From Marivita sp. (lineage in GTDB: Bacteria; Pseudomonadota; Alphaproteobacteria; Rhodobacterales; Rhodobacteraceae), in contig NZ_JAIPUS010000024.1 of the NCBI RefSeq assembly GCF_020055675.1, positions 1 to 49,017 on the forward strand: a stretch of 49,017 nt of DNA. Direction: 5' to 3'. Under the pieces are notes generated by a model. The model was not told where the DNA came from. It searched no databases and saw only the letters and a list, made by a program, of their open reading frames with translations. The translations under genes were made by a program, and so were the position numbers. Within the stretch, counting starts at the first letter, position 1; the number at the start of each line of letters is the position of its first letter. Of this stretch, positions 43,606 through 49,017 are shown one piece after another.

Positions 43606-44067
43606 TCAGCTTTCGACGTGCAGGACAACACGCTGTTCGAAGGGCACACCCGCCAGAGAGGTGGCCTTCATGCGGATGTTCCAATTGCCCGGCTCAAGCG
43701 ATTCGCGCGCGACATAGGCCGTGCCGTCGAAGGCAAATTCCGGTGTGCGGTCGTCTTGCACATGCGTGGCGCGGCCGAGCACCGCGTCGAGGCTTCCGGC
43801 CTGCACTGCCTGGCCGTCCTTGTCGGTGATCTTGAGGATCAGCAGGCCCCCCTTTGCATCGGCGCGCACACTCCAGCCCAGCGCTTCCTGGTCGGCCCGG
43901 CGGTCGTCAAAGCTTTGCGAGGCAACGTAGGAGTTTTTCACCTCCAGCCCCGGAAAGGTCGACACGGCGTTATATGCGAGTGTCAGGTTGACCGAGATGA
44001 TGACGGCAAAGCAGCCGCCAAAGATGGCCAGAGCATGCCAGCCGGTGAATTTGCGGTCCTTTGACAT
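43606..44067 (-). CDS. ccoH: cbb3 assembly protein CcoH (FixH)
   Basis: 153 residues: one N-terminal membrane helix (about 12-32, WHALAIFGGCFAVIISVNLTL) and a periplasmic FixH domain with the segment ALGWSVRADAKGGLLILKITDKDG. CcoH interacts with CcoN/CcoP during assembly and stays with the complex in some species. The start overlaps the ccoG stop by one base; ccoI follows after 3 bp. Confidence 0.94.
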   Translation of the reverse strand: MSKDRKFTGWHALAIFGGCFAVIISVNLTLAYNAVSTFPGLEVKNSYVASQSFDDRRADQEALGWSVRADAKGGLLILKITDKDGQAVQAGSLDAVLGRATHVQDDRTPEFAFDGTAYVARESLEPGNWNIRMKATSLAGVPFEQRVVLHVES

Positions 44068-45503
44068 CAGTTGCTCCTTCCGTTGAAAATGGTGTCTGTG
44101 TAGGCGCGGTCGCCGCTGGTCAGGTCCTCGACCCAGAACCGAACCTCGGACCGTTCATCCTCGGCCGGGTCCGACCCGGGAGCCGCAACAACATAGACAC
44201 GTTGCAGAAAGGTTTCGTTGGCCGGCACATTGACGGTTTCATATGGCGTGCCTTCAAGCTGGATCCGCAGGGCCGGATGGCCTTTCACGGACATGCGGAA
44301 GGGACGGTCTTCGCCATGCTTGTTCAAGAGCCGCACATCGTAGGTGTTGCGGATCGAGCCGTCCGACAGCGTGACGTAGGTCGGGTTGCGCACCGGTGCG
44401 ACAGACATTTCGATCTCGGGCCGGATGAACAGGGCAAAGACCAGCCCCACGCCGACCAGCGCCCAAAGCCCGGTATACATCATCGTGCGCGGGCGGAAGA
44501 TATGCGACCATGCGCTGCGCGGTTTTTCCCCTGCGCGTTCGCGCGGCTCGTCGGACAGCGCGATATAGTCGATCAACCCACGCGGCTTGCCGATCTTTTC
44601 CATGATCTCGTCGCAGGCGTCGATGCACAGGGCGCAGGTGATGCACTCCATCTGTTGCCCGTCGCGGATATCGATGCCGGCCGGGCAGACGTTCACGCAG
44701 GCCATGCAGTCGATGCAGTCGCCCAGCTGTTCGGCGCCTTCGGATTTGCGGTGCTTGCCGCGCGGCTCACCGCGCCATTCCCGGTAGGCGACGGTCAGCG
44801 TGTCCTCGTCCATCATCGCCGCCTGGATGCGGGGCCATGGACAGGCGTAATTGCAGATCTGTTCGCGGGCAAAACCACCGAAGAAGAAGGTCGTCGCGGT
44901 CAGGATCAGCATGGTGGTATAGGCCACCGGATGCGCCTGCCCCGTCACCAGGTCCCGCAGAAGCGTTGGCGCGTCGGCGAAGTAGAAGATCCACGCCCCG
45001 CCGGTGGCCAGCCCGATGAAGAACCACGTCACCCATTTGACCAAGCGCAACCGCGCCTTGCGGAAATCCATCTTCTCCTGCCGGTGCAGGCGCAGGCGCG
45101 CATTGCGGTCGCCCTCGATCCAGCGTTCAACCAGGATGAACAGGTCGGTCCAGACAGTCTGCGGGCAGGCATAGCCGCACCAGACCCGCCCCAGAGCCGA
45201 GGTGAAAAGGAACAGGCCCAGCCCCGCCATGATCAGCAGGCCCGCGATGAAGTAGAATTCATGCGGCCAGATCTCGATCCAGAAAAAGAAGAAGCGACGG
45301 TTCGCCAGGTCGATCAGCACCGCCTGATCGGGCAGTTGCGGGCCGCGGTCCCAGCGAATCCATGGCGTGACATAGTAAATCCCGAGCGTGACGATCATCA
45401 CGATCCATTTGAAATTGCGGAAATTACCTTTCACGCGCTTTGGGAAGATCGGCTCGCGTGCTGCATAGAGATTTGGCGGCTGTGTGTTTTCTGCTTGAGA
45501 CAC
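44067..45503 (-). CDS. ccoG: cbb3 maturation iron-sulfur protein CcoG (FixG/RdxA)
   Basis: 478-residue membrane protein with about five helices. The cysteine motifs are CGYACPQTVW, CNYACPWPRIQ and a bis-[4Fe-4S] ferredoxin-type block (CIDCMACVNVCPAG and CITCALCIDACDEI). The C-terminal domain is FixG-type and Ig-like. It has been proposed to reduce Cu2+ to Cu+ for cbb3 assembly. The start is GTG with GGGAG 9 nt before it. An FNR-like box lies 64 bp upstream. First gene of ccoGHIS. Confidence 0.95.
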   Translation of the reverse strand: MSQAENTQPPNLYAAREPIFPKRVKGNFRNFKWIVMIVTLGIYYVTPWIRWDRGPQLPDQAVLIDLANRRFFFFWIEIWPHEFYFIAGLLIMAGLGLFLFTSALGRVWCGYACPQTVWTDLFILVERWIEGDRNARLRLHRQEKMDFRKARLRLVKWVTWFFIGLATGGAWIFYFADAPTLLRDLVTGQAHPVAYTTMLILTATTFFFGGFAREQICNYACPWPRIQAAMMDEDTLTVAYREWRGEPRGKHRKSEGAEQLGDCIDCMACVNVCPAGIDIRDGQQMECITCALCIDACDEIMEKIGKPRGLIDYIALSDEPRERAGEKPRSAWSHIFRPRTMMYTGLWALVGVGLVFALFIRPEIEMSVAPVRNPTYVTLSDGSIRNTYDVRLLNKHGEDRPFRMSVKGHPALRIQLEGTPYETVNVPANETFLQRVYVVAAPGSDPAEDERSEVRFWVEDLTSGDRAYTDTIFNGRSN

Positions 45504-45566
45504 GGCGGATGGCTCCCGAAGACTAGTGGCTTGAATGTGTTTTTTCAGTCGGCACGCTTCAAGACT

Positions 45567-45580
45567 TTGACTTGCATCAA
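45567..45580. promoter_or_regulatory. FNR-like box upstream of ccoG
   Basis: TTGACTTGCATCAA matches TTGAT-N4-ATCAA with one change in the left half. The centre is 70 bp before the ccoG start, which would put transcription about 29 nt before the GTG for a -41.5 site. No strong -10 is visible. It lies between ccoG and the LysR gene, so ccoGHIS is likely an FnrL-controlled unit separate from ccoNOQP. Confidence 0.8.
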
Positions 45581-45596
45581 ATACTGTATCTTTAAT

Positions 45597-46475
45597 TCAG
45601 GTTTTTGCCGCTTCCTTGCGAATCCAGCGGACAAAGGCGCGCAGCGGCGGGCGCAGGACACCCGGACGCGTGAGCATATGGTAGCCTGCATCGGGGCGGT
45701 CGCGAAAGAGAATCACAAGCCGCTGTGCCGCGACATCTTCGGCCACGGCAACCCATGTTGTGACCGCGATCCCCTGCCCGCGCCGCGCCGCATCAAGCAT
45801 CAGGTTGCCCGGCAGTTCAGTGCGCGATTTGACCCGCCGCCCGGCAAGCCCCTGTGCCGCCAGCCAAGAGGAGCTTTCGGTTGTGCCAAGCTCTTCGAGC
45901 CAGGGGTACTCCAGCAGCGCCTCGGGCGTGCCGGGCGCTGACCCGCGCATGAGATCGGGCGCGGCGACAGCGACCAGCGGCGCGGACATCAGCCTTTCCC
46001 GGTCAAACCCGGGCCATGGGCCTTCGCCGAAACGCACCGCCACGTCGATCCCGCCGGGGCTCGGGTCGGTCAGGGCCGGGTTGGGGGTCAGGATCATGTC
46101 GATGCCGGGATGGTCCGAATGGAACCCGGCCAGCCGAGGCATGAGCCAGGCGGAGGCGAATGTGGGCGTGCAGGCGATGTTGAGCGGGCGGTCGGACTGC
46201 GCCTGCGTGATCTGGGCGACACCGCTGCTAATCAGGCCGAACCCATCCTGCAACGCGCGGGCCAGCTCGCGGCCCTCCTCTGTCAGTTCCAGTGCACGGT
46301 TGCTGCGATCGAAAAGCGGGGTGCCGAGATGCGCTTCGAGGCTGCGCAATTGTTGCGAGATGGCGGCATGACTGACGTTGAGCGCCGCGCCGGCATCGGT
46401 CACCGAGCCGCGTTCGACAAAGGCACAAAAGGCGCGCAGGGCGGACATCTGCGGCAGGTGCGACCAATCAATCAT
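45597..46475 (-). CDS. LysR-type regulator (GcvA-like)
   Basis: 292 residues. The N-terminal winged HTH (about 6-63, SVTDAGAALNVSHAAISQQLRSLEAHLG) precedes a periplasmic-binding-like effector domain. The subgroup resembles GcvA/AmpR-type regulators. A TTG 3 codons earlier exists; ATG 46475 is used. It stands between the two cbb3 gene sets and is divergent from two small ORFs starting 98 bp away, its most likely targets. The effector is unknown. Confidence 0.9.
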   Translation of the reverse strand: MIDWSHLPQMSALRAFCAFVERGSVTDAGAALNVSHAAISQQLRSLEAHLGTPLFDRSNRALELTEEGRELARALQDGFGLISSGVAQITQAQSDRPLNIACTPTFASAWLMPRLAGFHSDHPGIDMILTPNPALTDPSPGGIDVAVRFGEGPWPGFDRERLMSAPLVAVAAPDLMRGSAPGTPEALLEYPWLEELGTTESSSWLAAQGLAGRRVKSRTELPGNLMLDAARRGQGIAVTTWVAVAEDVAAQRLVILFRDRPDAGYHMLTRPGVLRPPLRAFVRWIRKEAAKT

Positions 46476-46573
46476 GTAACCCAAACTTACATATCGAATT
46501 TATCCCTGAGTCGCATTTTCGGGCCAGACTGGCAAGTATGGTTGCAGGAAACAACAACCCGATGGAGGCCATC

Positions 46574-46714
46574 ATGTTCACGACACTTGCACAAACCTTC
46601 TTTCGCGCCAGCGGCGTGGCGGCACCCCGGTATCGGACCGACCTGCCCCGGTCATGGCGTCGCGACGATGTGCGCGCCGCAACGGATCACAAACGTTGGG
46701 AGGATTGGAAATGA
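46574..46714 (+). CDS. Small hypothetical protein (46 aa)
   Basis: An ATG at 46574, preceded by GGAGG at about 6 nt, opens a frame of 46 codons: MFTTLAQTFFRASGVAAPRY at the N terminus and a charged Trp-rich end (SWRRDDVRAATDHKRWEDWK). Its stop overlaps the next ATG (ATGA). It is divergent from the LysR gene. Size and Arg/Trp content recall the DUF1127 class, but the consensus is not present. The ribosome site and coupling support translation. Confidence 0.6.
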   Translation: MFTTLAQTFFRASGVAAPRYRTDLPRSWRRDDVRAATDHKRWEDWK

Positions 46715-46821
46715 TTTCCCCGGACCTGAAGGTGCCACCGTATCTGTGGCAGATCTGGCTGCACACAGAGCGCGGTCAGCGGTCATCGCGGCACGACCGA
46801 AACCGGCGGTCCGCCGGATAA
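46711..46821 (+). CDS. Small hypothetical protein (36 aa)
   Basis: An ATG at 46711 overlaps the 46-aa ORF stop and has GGGAGG 7 nt upstream. It encodes 36 residues with a hydrophobic-aromatic start (ISPDLKVPPYLWQIWLHTE) and an Arg-rich end (RHDRNRRSAG). A strong hairpin begins 2 bp after the stop. No family recognised. Support is the ribosome site, the overlap and the terminator right after it. Confidence 0.5.
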   Translation: MISPDLKVPPYLWQIWLHTERGQRSSRHDRNRRSAG

Positions 46822-46823
46822 AA

Positions 46824-46895
46824 GCGCCGATGCTTCGAAACGCGCGAACAGAAAGAAGCATCGGCGCGGCCCCTTTCGGCCCGCGGGCCGAAAGG
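46824..46895. terminator. Two strong hairpins between small ORFs and ccoP
   Basis: GCGCCGATGCTTC (46824-46836) pairs perfectly with 46855-46867 over 13 bp. A perfect 24-nt palindrome CCTTTCGGCCCG/CGGGCCGAAAGG (46872-46895) follows, 14 bp from the ccoP stop. They close the convergent transcripts of the small ORFs (plus) and ccoNOQP (minus). T-rich runs are weak. Confidence 0.7.
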
Positions 46896-46909
46896 TGTCT
46901 TGTGCGGGA

Positions 46910-47782
46910 TTACTCCGCCGGGGCTTCGCCGCCACCCAGTGCGTGCACATAGGTCGCAACGGCGCGAATCTCGGCCTCGCTCAGCCGTTCGGTCCATGGC
47001 GGCATCACGCCAAAGCGCGAATAGGTCACGGTTTCCACCAGCGTGTCGTAATCCCCGCCATAGAGCCAGATCGCATCCGTCAGGTTCGGGGCGCCTTGCC
47101 AGCGATCACCGGTGCCATCTTCCATGTGGCAGGCGGCGCAATTGTCCATGAAGAGTGTTTCACCGGCATCGGCCATGGACGCGTCCTGCGGTTCACCGGA
47201 CAGGGACATCACGTAGTTGACCACCTGTGCGATTTCCTGCTCTTCGAACAGCTCGCCATAGGCGGGCATCTGCGACCAGCGCGCATCCATGTCTTCCTCG
47301 TTGCGGATGCCATGGGCGATGGTGTGGTGGATCGCCTCGATGTCGCCGCCCCAGAGCCAATCGTCGTCCAGCAGGTTGGGATAGCCCTTGGCGCCGGCAG
47401 CACCGGACCCGTGGCACTGGGCGCACCACGTGCGGAATACCGCCCCACCCGCGTTCTGCGCGTATTGGTTGAGATCCGGGTCTTGCGAGATCTCGGTCAG
47501 CTCGACCGAGGCAAGCTGCATGTTGATGTCCGAATTGGCATCTTCGAACCGGGTGATCTCGTCTGCGACTTCGGCGCGGGTGGAATACCCAAGCAGCCCC
47601 GGCGTCGCCGCCTTGATCCCCGGCCATGCCGGATAGGCAATGGTATACAGCACCGCCCAGACAATCGTGGCGTAAAAGGTCCACAACCACCAGCGCGGCA
47701 AGGGCTTGTTGTATTCCTTGATCCCGTCCCACTCGTGACCGGTGGTTTCGTAGTCAAGGTCATCGTCTTGTTTCTTGCTCAT
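46910..47782 (-). CDS. ccoP: cbb3 oxidase subunit III, dihaem cytochrome c
   Basis: 290 residues. One membrane helix (about 32-50) and two c-type haem sites: CAQCH (Cys120, Cys123, His124) and CAACH (Cys215, Cys218, His219), with Met ligands likely in QMPAYG and VMPPW. CcoP takes electrons from soluble or membrane cytochromes. Its ATG overlaps the ccoQ stop. Last gene of ccoNOQP. Confidence 0.97.
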   Translation of the reverse strand: MSKKQDDDLDYETTGHEWDGIKEYNKPLPRWWLWTFYATIVWAVLYTIAYPAWPGIKAATPGLLGYSTRAEVADEITRFEDANSDINMQLASVELTEISQDPDLNQYAQNAGGAVFRTWCAQCHGSGAAGAKGYPNLLDDDWLWGGDIEAIHHTIAHGIRNEEDMDARWSQMPAYGELFEEQEIAQVVNYVMSLSGEPQDASMADAGETLFMDNCAACHMEDGTGDRWQGAPNLTDAIWLYGGDYDTLVETVTYSRFGVMPPWTERLSEAEIRAVATYVHALGGGEAPAE

Positions 47783-47964
47783 TTCCTCGACTCCTTGGGT
47801 TCGGCCGGTTTGTCTTCGTGCCGGAACGGGATGTTGGCGCTGTCATTATGCGTCTTGTTGCTGCCGGGGCGGATGACCCAGAGGATCACCCCGACAAAGA
47901 ACAGGAACAGGGCGAGCAGCATCCAGCTGTCGGCAAATTCACGCAGAAAGGAATAGGTCTCCAT
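47779..47964 (-). CDS. ccoQ: cbb3 oxidase subunit CcoQ
   Basis: 61 residues: one membrane helix (about 14-32, [21 protein letters not shown]) and a polar cytoplasmic tail. It stabilises the complex in other Rhodobacteraceae. It lies 11 bp after ccoO and overlaps ccoP. Confidence 0.95.
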   Translation of the reverse strand: METYSFLREFADSWMLLALFLFFVGVILWVIRPGSNKTHNDSANIPFRHEDKPAEPKESRK

Positions 47965-47975
47965 CGGTTCGCTCC

Positions 47976-48704
47976 TTAACGGCTCGCGTCGGGAGTGAAG
48001 GTCGAGAAATCGACCAAGGTGCCCAACATTTGAAGATACGCGATCAAGGCGTCTGCTTCCGAAACGCCTGGCCGGCCGTCGAAGTTTCTCACGATCACCC
48101 CTTCGCCATAACGTTCGAGCAAACCGTCGAAGTCACTGTCGGGATCGGCCTGTGCCCGGAAATCGAGCTGTGCTGTTTCGATCATCTCGTCGGTATAGGG
48201 GACACCGACAAAGGCATTTGTCGACAGCAGATCGCCGATGTGTTCCCCGTCGATGAGCGTTGCTTCAAGGTGACCGTATTTCGGCATCACCGATTCCGGC
48301 ACCACCGATTGCGGGTCGCGCAGGTGATCGACGTGCCAGTCATCCGAGTAACGGCCACCGACGCGGGCAAGGTCAGGCCCGGTCCGCTTGGACCCCCACT
48401 GGAACGGGTGATCGTACATCGATTCCGCCGCAAGGCTGTAATGGCCATACCGTTCGACCTCGTCCCGCATGGGACGGATCATCTGGCTGTGGCAGACATA
48501 GCAGCCTTCGCGCACATATACGTCCCGCCCGGTCAGTTCGAGCGGCGTGTAGGGGCGCATCCCGTCCACCTCTTCGATCGTGTTTTCGAGGTAGAAGAGC
48601 GGTACGATCTGCACCAGCCCCCCGATGGTCACGACAAGGAAGCTGAAGACCAGCAAAAGCGTCGCGTTGGTTTCGATTATCTTGTGCTTGTCAAGAATAC
48701 CCAT
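47976..48704 (-). CDS. ccoO: cbb3 oxidase subunit II, monohaem cytochrome c
   Basis: 242 residues. The N-terminal membrane anchor (about 14-36) precedes the haem c site CYVCH (Cys68, Cys71, His72) in [26 protein letters not shown] supplies the Met ligand. It passes electrons from CcoP to CcoN. It is separated from ccoN by 13 bp. Confidence 0.97.
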   Translation of the reverse strand: MGILDKHKIIETNATLLLVFSFLVVTIGGLVQIVPLFYLENTIEEVDGMRPYTPLELTGRDVYVREGCYVCHSQMIRPMRDEVERYGHYSLAAESMYDHPFQWGSKRTGPDLARVGGRYSDDWHVDHLRDPQSVVPESVMPKYGHLEATLIDGEHIGDLLSTNAFVGVPYTDEMIETAQLDFRAQADPDSDFDGLLERYGEGVIVRNFDGRPGVSEADALIAYLQMLGTLVDFSTFTPDASR

Positions 48705-48717
48705 TGTCCAAGCCTCC

Positions 48718-49017
48718 TTATTCGGCCGCGACGGCTGCGGACCCGGCCGCGGCGTCTTTCGCCGGGCTACGCTTCACAGTCATCCAAAGGTTGTAGCACA
48801 TGATCAGCGCGCCGGTGAGGTACATGACACCACCCAGACCACGGACCACATACATCGGGAACTTGGCGCTCACGGTGTCGGCAAAGGAGTTCACGAGGAA
48901 CCCGTTTTCATCGACCTCACGCCACATCAGGCCTTCCATGATCCCCGTGACCCACATCGAGGCCGCGTAGAGAATGATGCCGATGGTGGCGAGCCAGAAG
49001 TGCCAGCTGACCATGCT
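48718..49017 (-). CDS. ccoN: cbb3 oxidase subunit I, C-terminal part (cut by window end)
   Basis: Only the last roughly 100 codons are present; the frame continues beyond the window edge. Two C-terminal helices are visible ([25 protein letters not shown] and [25 protein letters not shown]), followed by an Ala-rich tail. The catalytic haem and CuB ligands lie outside. Identity rests on this C terminus plus the ccoOQP genes that follow. Confidence 0.93.
   Translation of the reverse strand, partial: SMVSWHFWLATIGIILYAASMWVTGIMEGLMWREVDENGFLVNSFADTVSAKFPMYVVRGLGGVMYLTGALIMCYNLWMTVKRSPAKDAAAGSAAVAAE

Noticed and set aside
44061-45941. 626-codon plus-strand frame
   Set aside because: Antisense to ccoG and the LysR gene, both with intact motifs. 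His/Arg/Gln-rich composition is typical of antisense GC-rich frames.
48461-48476. CGTCCCGCATGGGACG, similar to the composite-repeat palindrome
   Set aside because: It lies inside ccoO and encodes conserved residues next to the haem motif (RPMRDE). The 38-nt spacer and TTTACC box are absent.

Overview
The window reads as a GC-rich chromosomal segment of an alphaproteobacterium of the family Rhodobacteraceae (Roseobacter group). The grounds are an FnrL-type regulator next to hemN, a ccoNOQP/ccoGHIS cbb3 oxidase locus, a membrane-anchored CycM-type cytochrome c divergent from pheA, a SPOR-tailed D-Ala-D-Ala carboxypeptidase, and dense ATGA-coupled gene pairs. The family assignment rests on recognition, not on a search. 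No insertion sequence, prophage, CRISPR array or rRNA gene was seen.

Layout. 1-3.7 kb: tRNA-Arg(ACG), then a minus-strand unit of TVP38-type membrane protein, MerA/Lpd-like disulfide oxidoreductase and an orphan sensor kinase. 4.1-5.0 kb: rpmH-rnpA-yidD with a clear promoter. 5.1-7.2 kb: argD-argF. 7.5-12 kb: truA, ycjX-GNAT-ycjF and a VIT-family transporter. 12.2-15.5 kb: ileS and a DUF3253 gene broken by a stop codon. 15.5-17 kb: pheA and cycM, divergent. 17.2-23 kb: a yejABEF-type peptide ABC importer. 23.2-25.3 kb: hemN and fnrL, divergent around one perfect FNR box. 25.3-32 kb: an eight-gene minus-strand operon (65-aa membrane protein, XpaC paralogue, 29-aa membrane peptide, XpaC, TelA, DUF2927 lipoprotein, SPFH-GYF protein, double zinc-ribbon membrane protein). 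32-34 kb: rluB, tadA, rluE. 34.2-38.7 kb: a coiled-coil protein, a bacterioferritin-like protein, hemF, an SDR with a degenerate active site, an RsmC-like methyltransferase and clpS. 38.7-41.2 kb: a HAD hydrolase and the carboxypeptidase. 41.2-49 kb: ccoSIHG, a LysR regulator with two divergent small ORFs, then ccoPQO and the end of ccoN, which runs out of the window.

How it fits together. One theme is low-oxygen respiration. FnrL, oxygen-independent HemN, the cbb3 subunits and their assembly/copper genes (with their own FNR-like box), the CycM electron carrier and aerobic HemF all lie here. A second theme is the cell envelope under stress. The XpaC/TelA/SPFH/zinc-ribbon operon unites, in one transcription unit, gene pairs resembling two separate Bacillus subtilis loci (xpaC-yaaN and the ydjG/ydjI part of the pspA/ydjF operon). 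ycjX-ycjF, part of the Psp regulon in enteric bacteria, lies 14 kb away. No pspA is in the window. This operon is the best candidate for a poorly described system.

Two dispersed non-coding repeat types were found by eye. One is a 71-nt composite element (18-nt palindrome, fixed 38-nt spacer, TTTACC box) just after the stop codons of argF and rluE. The other is a 22-nt motif after truA and between the SPFH and zinc-ribbon genes.
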